A stretch of 64,000 nt of DNA from Desulfobacteraceae bacterium (lineage in GTDB: Bacteria; Desulfobacterota; Desulfobacteria; Desulfobacterales; Desulfobacteraceae). The notes under the pieces are model-generated. The model was not told the origin of the DNA. It saw nothing but the letters and a program-made list of their open reading frames with translations, and did no database searches. Numbering within the stretch: the stretch's first letter is position 1; each line of letters begins with the position of its first letter. Location of the stretch: contig JAAEMK010000744.1 in the NCBI GenBank assembly GCA_024225635.1, forward strand, positions 1 through 64,000. Direction: 5' to 3'. This document shows, one piece after another, positions 34,995-43,718 of this stretch. The translations under genes and the position numbers were made by a program.

Positions 34995-36971
34995 ATGAAA
35001 AAATCATTATTTATCTTATCCGTGGTACTGCTTATTTGTACAGGCGTTGTCAATGCCGGGACATGGCAGAGAGAATCCGCTGGAGGGTTCAGCGAGGTGT
35101 ATATTTATTCACCGGAGTCGGTGTCTCCCATAGGCTCCGGTCGTTCTTTGCTGATCGCCTTGCATGGGTGCGCCCAGACCAATGAGGACATGAAGGGGGC
35201 GATATGGGAAGCGGCATCTGAAGCATACGGAATGGTGGTGGCTCTGCCCGAGGCCATGCATAAGGAGGGGTTTGGATGCTGGGGATATTGGTCCTTCCCC
35301 AAAAACAGGAATTCAAAGGATTACAGGAATATTCGCAACCTGGTTGACAAACTGACATCAAGGCCGGGACTGAATATCGACAAAGATCAGGTTTATATCG
35401 CGGGTTTGAGTTCCGGCGGTGCTTTTACAATGAATGTCGGGTGCATGATGCCCGACATATTTGCCGGCATGGGGATTGACGCGGGGCCGAGCGCCGGAAC
35501 GGACTCCTCTTGTGCAATATCCCGGTTTTGTGGTAGCGTGAATTCCACAGTGCGGGCTTGTCAGGAATTGGCAGGATCATACAGGTCATTCTTTGACACC
35601 CAGATCACATCGACAGCATATGGAACAAGCGATAGTACGGTTAATCAGCACTATGCCCCCCAAAACGCCGGGGCCATGGCAAAAATCTATGGGGCTCAAG
35701 AGGATGGAAGCGTGGAAACGATTCCTGAAGGAACAATTACAACCTGGAGCGAGGATGGGTCTGCTGCGGTTTCCATGGTTAAGCTGAATAATGTCGGTCA
35801 TGCATGGCCGGGGGGCGAAGGCGCGTCCGGCGGCTATGTTGACGGTTCAGGATTCAATTATGGGACGTACCTTGCCAGGTTCTTCATGGAAAACAATCAA
35901 CGGGTCAACAGGAATCAGGCGCCGGATGTACGTATTATCAGTATCCGGCAGAATGGTTCTGAGATCGAGGTGAAAGGCAAGGCAACGGATCCGGACCCTG
36001 GCGATGGGATTTCAAGCTTGAAAATCAAGTTCCTGGACAGTTGCGACAAAGAAAACGTTGTCATTCCTGAGGAAGATATCGTCAGCAGCTTGAATAGCGA
36101 CGGCTCTTTTTCCCATAACGTCGCATGGCCGGTCAATGACAGGGCCTATGTTGCGGTAATTATGGCGACCGATTTACAAACGCCTCCCGGATCAACCACG
36201 GTTGAGAGTGATCCTGTCAGCGTGGGAACGCCTTCCGCGCCCTTATCGATAGCCATCCTGCAACAGGAAGCTGTTGTAGAGGATGACTGCACCGGCATCC
36301 TTCTTTCCGGGGAAGCCAAACAAGGGGCGCAACCTTTCGAGGGTGTTTACGTACAAGTTGACTCGGAAAATTTTAAAAGAACGAATGGTACCACAAGCTG
36401 GCAATACAAAACGTGTGGTTTGAATTACGGCAAACACACGGTCATTGCCAAAGTGATCGATGATGACGGATGTATTGCTTATACCGAAAAGGTTGATATC
36501 AACATTCCCGCACCCTATCAGCAAAAATCGGGAAACACCATAAACTTTATCTCCCATTACGCCATGTACCCCAACGATAATTATCCTGATGCGCCCTCAA
36601 ACAGCTGGGGACTTTGCGATAAGAGCTATGTTGAACTCAACAGCGAGTATGGCGTTTCCGAACATTTTACAATCTATGGCACTGAGGATGGTACGGTATG
36701 GTGTCTGAATGCCGGGAATATCCCGACCTCCCAACCTGAGACGCCCGCCGACGAATGTGAAGACTGGACCTCCACCAACACTACCCATGAGAACGAAGGA
36801 AGGGCATGGAGCTCCTGGTCCTTTGCCTTCCCCTTCGGGTTTACCTACAATTATTATGCGGCAGGATCAAATGAACCCCTGGGCGGGGGGTCGGACACGA
36901 CAACCCTTTTACAGGAGAAAACCGGTACCGGTTACTACCAGAGGGGCAAGTGCCCTGTCACTGACAACTAA
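34995..36971 (+). CDS. Secreted PHB-depolymerase-like esterase
   Basis: Signal peptide (1-21, cleavage after VVNA), then an alpha/beta hydrolase of the PHB depolymerase / feruloyl esterase type: LLIALHGCAQTNEDMKG oxyanion region, nucleophile S139 in GLSSGG, and later Asp/His (NNVGHAWPGG). After about residue 320 come two Ig/FN3-like beta modules and a unique C-terminal region of about 130 residues. Exported esterases of this type degrade polyhydroxyalkanoate or ester-linked polymers. Strong AAAGGAGG site. Its place in the effector island is unusual because it has its own Sec signal and would not need the T6SS. Confidence 0.83.
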   Translation: MKKSLFILSVVLLICTGVVNAGTWQRESAGGFSEVYIYSPESVSPIGSGRSLLIALHGCAQTNEDMKGAIWEAASEAYGMVVALPEAMHKEGFGCWGYWSFPKNRNSKDYRNIRNLVDKLTSRPGLNIDKDQVYIAGLSSGGAFTMNVGCMMPDIFAGMGIDAGPSAGTDSSCAISRFCGSVNSTVRACQELAGSYRSFFDTQITSTAYGTSDSTVNQHYAPQNAGAMAKIYGAQEDGSVETIPEGTITTWSEDGSAAVSMVKLNNVGHAWPGGEGASGGYVDGSGFNYGTYLARFFMENNQRVNRNQAPDVRIISIRQNGSEIEVKGKATDPDPGDGISSLKIKFLDSCDKENVVIPEEDIVSSLNSDGSFSHNVAWPVNDRAYVAVIMATDLQTPPGSTTVESDPVSVGTPSAPLSIAILQQEAVVEDDCTGILLSGEAKQGAQPFEGVYVQVDSENFKRTNGTTSWQYKTCGLNYGKHTVIAKVIDDDGCIAYTEKVDINIPAPYQQKSGNTINFISHYAMYPNDNYPDAPSNSWGLCDKSYVELNSEYGVSEHFTIYGTEDGTVWCLNAGNIPTSQPETPADECEDWTSTNTTHENEGRAWSSWSFAFPFGFTYNYYAAGSNEPLGGGSDTTTLLQEKTGTGYYQRGKCPVTDN

Positions 36972-37028
36972 AGGATTTTTTAAATAAAAAAACACGGATT
37001 TGTGGGCCACCGGAACTAACAATAAAAC

Positions 37029-37058
37029 AATCGAATGAAGTATGGTATCCCCGAAATT
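37029..37058 (+). repeat. Cassette-associated repeat (copy 2)
   Basis: CAATCGAATGAAGTATGG followed by TATCCCCGAAATT. It shares about 26 of 30 positions with copy 3 at 37992 and its core (AAGTATG, then TCCCC and AAAT) with the right arm of copy 1. It ends 31 nt before the next start codon. Confidence 0.75.
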
Positions 37059-37089
37059 GAATCATTGATAAAAAGAAAAGCGAATACAA

Positions 37090-37575
37090 ATGGGAAATAT
37101 GATATTGGGAATTCACTCAAATGTTTCTGAGGATGCAGGCTATACAGCTGGACATGCATGGATTTCTATCACAAGAAAAGGTACAACAACGCTTTATGGT
37201 TTGTGGCCGGATGCTCATCCAAGAACAATCGATAATGGAGAGAAATCTGATATCAGGATAGGTTTGGAAATAGGAGCCAAAGCAAAAGCAAGCAGATATT
37301 ACTTACTTTCAGATGCGCAGTCTAAACATTTTGAGGCCCTTATGAAAGCAAATGTCTCTTGGAGTTATACCCACACCTGTGCAGCGTGGGCAAGTGATGT
37401 TGTACAAAACGTCATAGGTGAAGATGTTGACGCTGATGACTACTTAGGGTTCGAGACCCCACGAGAACTAACCCAATCGATCAATAAATTAGAGAAACGA
37501 GATCCGACCTCAAGATTGTCTCCTAAAAAACTAACGAAAAACCCTGCGACATTGATGCAAACGTCAGGGAGGTAA
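37090..37575 (+). CDS. Putative permuted papain-like effector
   Basis: Not assigned to a named family. A His in AGHAWISITRKG (H22) precedes a Cys in YTHTCAAWASDVVQ (C97), with YGLWPD between them. That His-then-Cys order is typical of circularly permuted NlpC/P60 or LRAT-like cysteine hydrolases, several of which are T6SS amidase or lipid-acting effectors. 161 residues, no signal peptide, AT-rich. It overlaps or abuts a small lipoprotein gene, the classic effector-immunity layout. The start has no good ribosome site. Fold assignment is an inference from motif order. Confidence 0.65.
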   Translation: MGNMILGIHSNVSEDAGYTAGHAWISITRKGTTTLYGLWPDAHPRTIDNGEKSDIRIGLEIGAKAKASRYYLLSDAQSKHFEALMKANVSWSYTHTCAAWASDVVQNVIGEDVDADDYLGFETPRELTQSINKLEKRDPTSRLSPKKLTKNPATLMQTSGR

Positions 37576-37577
37576 TG

Positions 37578-37955
37578 ATGAACCAACGATCTGTTTTCTT
37601 ACTGACAGTAATCATGATATTTATGACATCATGTAAGGGAGAAACCATGAGTAGCAGCTATGATCAAGATGAAGTTACTATTATAGGAATAGAACGAAAT
37701 ACAAACCATTCGACTAAAATCTTCTACTCGAGCATGCTCGAAACACTATATTATTGTCCAGGTGCAAATATAATTCAGGAACACGACGGGATCTATATAG
37801 AATTCGTGAGGTGTTCTATCAATGATAAATGTGAGATAACACATCCTGCCCAAAAAGATAAGGGAAACGAATTCATCCTGATCAACAATGTAACAAAGCC
37901 ACTATACATTAAAGGAGAAAATGGGGCAACCCGCATACCCTCAAATGGAAACTAA
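37578..37955 (+). CDS. Small lipoprotein, candidate immunity protein
   Basis: Signal peptide with lipobox-like MTSC (Cys about 19), then about 105 residues with a cysteine pair (YYCPG, VRCSINDKC). No family recognised. Two ATGs are possible: 37575 overlaps the upstream stop, 37578 has better spacing from GGGAGG; I chose the second. Close coupling to a putative cysteine-hydrolase effector and a periplasmic lipid anchor fit an immunity protein that blocks the effector in the periplasm. Confidence 0.7.
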   Translation: MNQRSVFLLTVIMIFMTSCKGETMSSSYDQDEVTIIGIERNTNHSTKIFYSSMLETLYYCPGANIIQEHDGIYIEFVRCSINDKCEITHPAQKDKGNEFILINNVTKPLYIKGENGATRIPSNGN

Positions 37956-37991
37956 ATAAAATTCGGGTGAACCATATCTAATTTAAAATAA

Positions 37992-38020
37992 CGATCGAAT
38001 GAAGTATGGGGTCCCCCAAA
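37992..38020 (+). repeat. Cassette-associated repeat (copy 3)
   Basis: CGATCGAATGAAGTATGG followed by GGTCCCCCAAA. Direct repeat of copy 2, 963 nt downstream; the pair brackets exactly the effector-lipoprotein pair. It ends 20 nt before the patatin remnant start. Confidence 0.75.
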
Positions 38021-38040
38021 TAAAACCTAAGGATTTTTTT

Positions 38041-38612
38041 ATGCCGGAGAAAAAAAAAGTTGCGATTGCTTGCCAGGGAGGCGGAAGTCAGACGGCATTC
38101 AGTGCGGGTGTCCTGAAGTCGCTATTTAAGAACGAAGCCCATAAAAAAAATGAGATCGTCGCTCTCAGCGGAACCTCGGGCGGAGGGATATGTGCGGCCC
38201 TGGCATGGTTTTCCATGCTGAAAGCGGCCAGGGGAGACACGGCCCCCATTGAACAGCGGCTGACCGATTTCTGGAGAGCCACTTCCACCCAGAATGTGAT
38301 GGAAGAGCTGCTCAACGATTCTCTGGTCGGATTTGTTCAGCTTGTGGACAGCGGCATGATACACATGTCATGATGGTAAACAACTTCCTGGAACAGGGGG
38401 CATTCAAGAAAGCATATATAAAAGAACACCGGTTGAAGCCGGTGAAAATATTTATCATAACCATGTCCGAAACGCTTCTGGAAACCCTGGGTGCGTCTTC
38501 AAAGCTGAACCGCAATGCCGCCTATATAGATCGCCTTATGAAAGATGGTGAAAGCCAGGGAGATCTTTTTCTTCAATCTCCGAAAACCATGATGTATAAG
38601 GAGGAAATATAG
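38041..38612 (+). pseudogene. Patatin-like protein with internal deletion and frameshift
   Basis: The first frame (38041-38373) has a patatin N-terminus: oxyanion GGGSQ (13-17) and nucleophile S46 in GTSGGG. Near 38370 it switches by +2 to a frame (38370-38612) that matches the patatin C-terminal end: PVKIFIITMSETL, SKLNRNAAYIDRLMKDGE and QGDLFL. The middle, about 150 residues including the catalytic Asp, is gone. Both pieces together are about 190 codons, against roughly 340 expected. It is a dead relative of a T6SS-type lipase, and lies right upstream of the M35-like gene. Confidence 0.75.
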
Positions 38613-39623
38613 ATGGATATTTTCACTGACGTGTACAGCAAATCCAGGAAAGTGGTTCAAACAAAAGGCTTGAATGACAGCTGGCGGACGATCGAACAAA
38701 ATCTCATAACATTGCTGGAACTCAATGGCCCCAATGCCGGTAAAGCCAAGGTCCTGGAGGACTTGCGGGACAAGTTGAAACAGGCCGCTAAATTAAAACT
38801 TATGAAAAATGACGCCATGGCCAAGGCGATTGTCAACGCCAGCGCGCCGGGGAGTACCGGCTTCCAGAACCGGGCGGCCATGCTCAAGACCATGAATCAC
38901 TTTTACCTGGTTGCGAAAAAAGGCAACCAGAGCATATGGGTGGTGGATTCTCCAAAGGCCTATGGGAAATGGAGCTATGACCTGTTCATGGGTAAGGACA
39001 AAAACGCCCTGACCAACCAGTTAAAAAAACGGCGGGAGGTGTTTGGTTCCGGCAACAGGGGAATGATGTCGGACGCCCTTCAGCATGCCAGGAAATGGAG
39101 CGCGGATGTCGAGGTGCTCCTGGGGCAAAAGGGAGACAAGGTAAAAAAGACCGTCAAGCGGTGGTTCCACGGGAGCGACCCCACGGAGGAAGCGGTCCAG
39201 GCATCCATGACCACCCTGGCAGCCGGGTTTAAAAAGATCCATGGGACCTGTAACTCCACCCGGGTCATCTTTTCCGACCGGCCCGAAAAACGGGCGAGCG
39301 GTGAGTGGAACGAGGTGTATGCCTCGGTGAATTCTGGGGATGCCATGCCGGTGATCTACATCTACCAGTTGTTCCTGAAAACGGGCAAAAAGAACCTTTT
39401 CGGGGTGGTGCCCAAAATGTGGCTGTGCGCCTTGACCGTGATTCACGAGTTGTCCCATAAGGTGGCCGGTACCGAAGACATACGGTATGATGACGACGGG
39501 TTAAAACCGGGTACCGCGTTCCAGCCGGACCAGGCCCTTAAAAATGCCGACAGCTGGGCGTATTTTGCTGCGGATCTGGTGGGGGCGCTATCCAAGGGAA
39601 CCATCAAGAGAACATTAGTATAG
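38613..39623 (+). CDS. Aspzincin (M35-like) metallopeptidase, candidate effector
   Basis: Zinc motif HELSH (278-282) followed by GTED (286-289), whose Asp would be the third ligand, then NADSWAYFAADL near the C-terminus. This is the HExxH...GTxD pattern of deuterolysin / lysine-specific metalloendopeptidases. The N-terminal 190 residues are helical and unrecognised, possibly for loading on the T6SS. No signal peptide. GGAGG precedes the ATG. An exported partner gene starts 4 nt after its stop, which suits an effector-immunity pair. Confidence 0.8.
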   Translation: MDIFTDVYSKSRKVVQTKGLNDSWRTIEQNLITLLELNGPNAGKAKVLEDLRDKLKQAAKLKLMKNDAMAKAIVNASAPGSTGFQNRAAMLKTMNHFYLVAKKGNQSIWVVDSPKAYGKWSYDLFMGKDKNALTNQLKKRREVFGSGNRGMMSDALQHARKWSADVEVLLGQKGDKVKKTVKRWFHGSDPTEEAVQASMTTLAAGFKKIHGTCNSTRVIFSDRPEKRASGEWNEVYASVNSGDAMPVIYIYQLFLKTGKKNLFGVVPKMWLCALTVIHELSHKVAGTEDIRYDDDGLKPGTAFQPDQALKNADSWAYFAADLVGALSKGTIKRTLV

Positions 39624-39626
39624 ATC

Positions 39627-40055
39627 ATGAGACATGGATTCTTGCTCCTGGTGATGGTCAGCGTAATGCTGTTGTGTGGTGCCGGAACACAGGAAAAAAA
39701 CACGGAGATAAAAAAGCACAGGGAGGACTTGATGGAAACGGCAAAACGAAGGGTCAAACGGGTGAAACCGGTATCAAAGCATGGAATCCGCTATGAGGAG
39801 ATCCGGGGAGCCAGGGCACGGGGATTTCCCCAGAATGGCGGCATCATCGCAGCCATTGACGAAAGCACGGAAAAGGAGCTGTGGAGCCTTGTCGTATATG
39901 AAACCGTTTATGACGAGCGGGAAGAGCTGGATGTCCAGGATGTATATATTAAAAAGCTGAAGGTAAACTGGCGGGGTACCGTACTCACCGTTGTCAACGA
40001 GCGGAACAAGACCTACGAAATCAATCTAAAGGATCAAAGCGTCATTGAGAAATAG
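39627..40055 (+). CDS. Exported partner of the M35-like effector (candidate immunity)
   Basis: Signal peptide (MRHGFLLLVMVSVMLLCGAG), no proper lipobox. The mature part of about 120 residues is charged and ends in beta-strand-like segments (LKVNWRGTVLTVVNERN). No family recognised. It begins 3 nt after the metallopeptidase stop and has no ribosome site of its own, so it is translationally coupled. Periplasmic location and coupling make it the likely immunity protein. Confidence 0.68.
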   Translation: MRHGFLLLVMVSVMLLCGAGTQEKNTEIKKHREDLMETAKRRVKRVKPVSKHGIRYEEIRGARARGFPQNGGIIAAIDESTEKELWSLVVYETVYDEREELDVQDVYIKKLKVNWRGTVLTVVNERNKTYEINLKDQSVIEK

Positions 40056-40074
40056 GAATCTTAAAGGGGAACGA

Positions 40075-41415
40075 ATGGCAAACAATGGAAATACGGAACC
40101 CGGACAGGTAGCGCTGACCATAGACGAGGCCCTGGAAATCGGCCTGAACCTGCACCGGAACGGACAGCTGACCCAGGCCGAGATGCTCTATGGGCGTCTT
40201 ATTGAGGCCGCACCGGAAAATCTCAACGCCCTGCACTATCTGGGCCTGCTGTGCCACCAGCAGAACCGGAGCAACGAGGCGGTGGAACTGATAAAACGGA
40301 TCATCACCCTTGCACCGGAGAATGCCGATGCCCACAACAACCTTGGCAACGTGCTCGAGGGAATAGGAAAGGCCGGCCAGGCTGAAGAATGCTATCGAAA
40401 GGCCATCTCCCTGTTTCCCGACCATGGCCCGGCCCTGAACAACCTTGGGGTGGTGCTCATGGCCCGGAACAAGGTGGCGGAAGCGGTGGAGACCTATCAA
40501 AATGCCATCCGGGTGGCGCCCTATTCCGCTGATTTTCATTATAACCTGGGCAATGCCCTGGTCAAATCCGGGGATGCCGACGGGGCCATCGCCTCCTACC
40601 AGCGTGCCATCACCCTGAAGCCCGACTATGCCCTTGCCTGGCAGCGGCTGGCCATGACGTTTATATCCGCCGACCGGAAAAAAGAGGCTGAAGCGGTGTT
40701 TGAAAAATGGCTCACGGTGGACCCCGGGAATCCCACGGTTCTGTATCTCCAGGCGGCCTGCCTGGGCAATGCCCCCCCGGACCGGGCCCCGAACCAGTAT
40801 GTTCAGCAGGTGTTTGATGACATGGCAGACAGCTTTGACACCCATCTGGTGGAAAGGCTGGAGTACCGGGCGCCAGACCTGCTCATGGAAGCCCTTGCCC
40901 AGGCGCTGCCCCAACCGGCCGCCGTGCTTGCGATACTGGATGCGGGCTGCGGCACGGGTCTCTGCGGGCCGCCCCTTCGGCCCTATGCCGGAGAACTCAC
41001 CGGCGTGGACCTCTCCCCGGGCATGCTGGCCAAGGCAAAGGGCAGAAATGTGTATGACAATCTTGAAACCGCTGAATTGACGGAGTTCCTTGATCAGCAC
41101 GACCACGCCTTTGATGTCATTTTCTCGGCAGATACCCTGTGTTACTTTGGTACCCTTGCCCATGTGTTTGATGCATCCGCAAACGCCTTGAAGCCGGACG
41201 GGCTGTTCGCGTTTACCCTGGAGGAGGCAGAGAAAACCGACGTGAACCCAAGGCTCAACTCCCACGGCAGATATTCCCACCCCCGCTCCTATGCGACAAA
41301 AACCCTTGCCGATGCCGGGTTTGACGTTGTTTCCATGGCATCAAAGGTACTGCGCAAGGAAGAGGGGCGGCCGGTATCGGGATTTGTGGTGGTGGCAAGG
41401 AAAAAACAGCGGTAA
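40075..41415 (+). CDS. TPR - SAM methyltransferase fusion
   Basis: Five or six TPR repeats (residues 15-230; for example PENADAHNNLGNVLEGIGKA) precede a class I methyltransferase with motif I LDAGCGTGLCG and the following GVDLSPGML. Such fusions methylate unidentified substrates, sometimes called trans-aconitate-methyltransferase-like. The ATG at 40075 is behind AAGGGGAA; the frame is open 10 codons further upstream. It sits between the M35 cassette and vgrG; a role in the T6SS is not shown. Confidence 0.85.
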   Translation: MANNGNTEPGQVALTIDEALEIGLNLHRNGQLTQAEMLYGRLIEAAPENLNALHYLGLLCHQQNRSNEAVELIKRIITLAPENADAHNNLGNVLEGIGKAGQAEECYRKAISLFPDHGPALNNLGVVLMARNKVAEAVETYQNAIRVAPYSADFHYNLGNALVKSGDADGAIASYQRAITLKPDYALAWQRLAMTFISADRKKEAEAVFEKWLTVDPGNPTVLYLQAACLGNAPPDRAPNQYVQQVFDDMADSFDTHLVERLEYRAPDLLMEALAQALPQPAAVLAILDAGCGTGLCGPPLRPYAGELTGVDLSPGMLAKAKGRNVYDNLETAELTEFLDQHDHAFDVIFSADTLCYFGTLAHVFDASANALKPDGLFAFTLEEAEKTDVNPRLNSHGRYSHPRSYATKTLADAGFDVVSMASKVLRKEEGRPVSGFVVVARKKQR

Positions 41416-41575
41416 TATGGCATGGTTGCCCGGCCCGGGTCCCATGGAGTGGCAGGGCTTTATCTGTTGACATCACGGGAACAAGTCTGGTATTCAAAAA
41501 GGATTATATGCTTATCTTATCGTAAACGGTTTATTATCATTATTTTACCGCTCCTCACCTTAAACGGGGGCTGTC

Positions 41576-43714
41576 ATGTATACACAGGAAAACCGGTTTT
41601 TTGCCGTTAACACGCCGCTCGGTCCGGATGAACTGCTCCTCACCGGGTTCAACGGAAGAGAAGGAATTTCAGAGCTTTTCAGCTTTGAATTAAGAATGAT
41701 TTCGGAAAGACACGATATCGTGTTTAAGGATATCATTGGAAAAAACGTCTCCGTTTCCATCATGCTTGCAGACGGCAGCAAGCGCTACTTAAACGGCCTG
41801 ATATCCAGTTTCAGCCAGTCAGGTGGAGACCGAGTCGGCAGTGAGACCCAGTTCTCGTCCTATACCGCCACCATAATGCCCTGGTTCTGGCTCCTGACCC
41901 GGACGGCGGATTCAAGGATATTTCAAAAACTCTCAGTGCCGGATATCGTTGAGAAAATCTTTGCGGAATACGGTTTCACCGACCACAGCCTGAGGCTGCA
42001 AGGCAGCTATGAACCACGGGAGTATACCGTACAGTACCGGGAAACCGACTTTAACTTTATTGCCCGCCTCCTTGAGGAGGAGGGCATCTTCTATTTTTTT
42101 GAGCACGAGGAAAAAAAGCATACCATGGTGCTGGCGGATTCGCCAACCGAGCACAGCCCCTGTCCCAACCGGGATTTTGCAAGATACCTGGTAACCGACG
42201 GCAGTGAGGAGGGAGAGGATGTCCTCACCCGCATCGAGGCAATGAAAGAGATACGGGCGGGCAGATACACCTTGAAAGACTTCAACTTCCAGGTTCCCAA
42301 TACGGACCTGAAGGTGACAACCGATTCAAAATACCAGGTGGGACCGGAAGAAAGGGAAATTTATGATTATCCGGGGGTATACGCCAACCGCGGCCAGGGC
42401 GACCGGCTGACCACCATACGCATAGAAGAGGAGGAAGCCCGGATCACCACCATCACCGGCAACGGCAGCTGCCGCCACTTTGCCTCGGGTTTCCGGTTCA
42501 CCCTGCAGGAGTATTTCCGGGACGACATGAACGACAAGGACTATGTGCTCACCCGGGTGGAACACCATGCAGACCAGAAGGAGAGCTACAGAAGCGGCAC
42601 AGCAGCTGACAGCAGCTATGCCAACCGGTTTGAATGCATTCCGTTCGAAGTACCGTTCAGACCGCCCCGGTCAACGCCCAGACCGGTGGTGAAAGGCGTG
42701 CAGACCGCCATCGTGGTGGGCCCGGCCGGTGAAGAGATCCATACGGACGAGTTTGGCCGGGTCAAGGTTCAGTTTCACTGGGACCGTGAGGGAAAAAATG
42801 ATGAGAACAGTTCCTGCTGGATCAGGGTGTCCCAGGTCTGGGCCGGGGCGAGCTGGGGAGCCATGTATATTCCCCGGATCGGCCATGAGGTGATTGTTGA
42901 ATTCATTGAAGGCAATCCCGACAGACCCATCATCACCGGCAGGGTTTACCACGGCAACAATACCCCGCCCTACCCCCTGCCGGCCAATAAAACCAGAAGC
43001 ACCATCAAGTCAAACTCCACCATTGGCGGCGGCGGATCAAACGAATTCCGCTTTGAGGACAAAAAAGGCGATGAAGAGATCTACCTTCACGGACAAAAAG
43101 ACTGGAACATTATCATTGAAAACAATAAGACCCAGTCCGTGGGCGTGGATGAATCCCTGTCCGTGGGCCACGACCGGACGAAAACCGTGGGCAATGATCA
43201 GAAGGAAACCATCGGGGTAAATAAAACCATACAGGTGGGAACCAACCATAGCGAGACGGTTGGGAGTAACATGACCCAGACCGTGGGGGTCAACAAGACG
43301 GAAACCATCGGCGCGGCAAAGGCATTGACCATTGGGGCCGCCTACCAGGTCACGGTGGGCGCCGCCATGAATGAAACCGTGGGGGCGGCCAAGGCGGAAG
43401 AGATAGGGGCGGCCAAATCAGTCAATATCGGGGCCGACTCCAGCGAAAATATCGCCCAGGACAAATCGGTCAGTGCCGGCAAGGATATCAGCATGACCTC
43501 GGGCAAGAAAACAACCTTGAAGTCCGGGGATGACTTTTCCATCGGGGGGGATAAAAAAGGGGTGATTGAAATCAAGGACCAGTTAACCATCAAGGTCGGC
43601 AAAGCCTCCATTACCATGAAGAAAAACGGCGATATCACCATTAAGGGAAAAAACATAAACACCAAGGGTTCCGGGAATGTCATCATAAAGGGCAAAAAGA
43701 TACTGGAGAATTGA
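41576..43714 (+). CDS. vgrG: T6SS spike protein VgrG (TssI)
   Basis: VgrG with gp27-like domain (1-370, with RLLEEEGIFYFFEHEE), gp5 OB-fold (WIRVSQVWAGASWGAMYIPRIGHEV region), and a C-terminal needle: a beta-helix of repeated units such as ETVGSNMTQTVGVNKT, then GAA-containing units from about residue 580. It ends with a DUF2345-like beta stretch (GVIEIKDQLTIKVGKASI). There is no extra enzymatic domain, so it works with the PAAR-like DUF4150 protein and the adaptors encoded next. Weak GGGG ribosome site. Confidence 0.96.
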   Translation: MYTQENRFFAVNTPLGPDELLLTGFNGREGISELFSFELRMISERHDIVFKDIIGKNVSVSIMLADGSKRYLNGLISSFSQSGGDRVGSETQFSSYTATIMPWFWLLTRTADSRIFQKLSVPDIVEKIFAEYGFTDHSLRLQGSYEPREYTVQYRETDFNFIARLLEEEGIFYFFEHEEKKHTMVLADSPTEHSPCPNRDFARYLVTDGSEEGEDVLTRIEAMKEIRAGRYTLKDFNFQVPNTDLKVTTDSKYQVGPEEREIYDYPGVYANRGQGDRLTTIRIEEEEARITTITGNGSCRHFASGFRFTLQEYFRDDMNDKDYVLTRVEHHADQKESYRSGTAADSSYANRFECIPFEVPFRPPRSTPRPVVKGVQTAIVVGPAGEEIHTDEFGRVKVQFHWDREGKNDENSSCWIRVSQVWAGASWGAMYIPRIGHEVIVEFIEGNPDRPIITGRVYHGNNTPPYPLPANKTRSTIKSNSTIGGGGSNEFRFEDKKGDEEIYLHGQKDWNIIIENNKTQSVGVDESLSVGHDRTKTVGNDQKETIGVNKTIQVGTNHSETVGSNMTQTVGVNKTETIGAAKALTIGAAYQVTVGAAMNETVGAAKAEEIGAAKSVNIGADSSENIAQDKSVSAGKDISMTSGKKTTLKSGDDFSIGGDKKGVIEIKDQLTIKVGKASITMKKNGDITIKGKNINTKGSGNVIIKGKKILEN

Positions 43715-43718
43715 TCAG

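Noticed and set aside
43110-43500. CRISPR-like array in the vgrG 3' part
   Set aside because: Repeats are in-frame protein repeats with no unique spacers of constant length.
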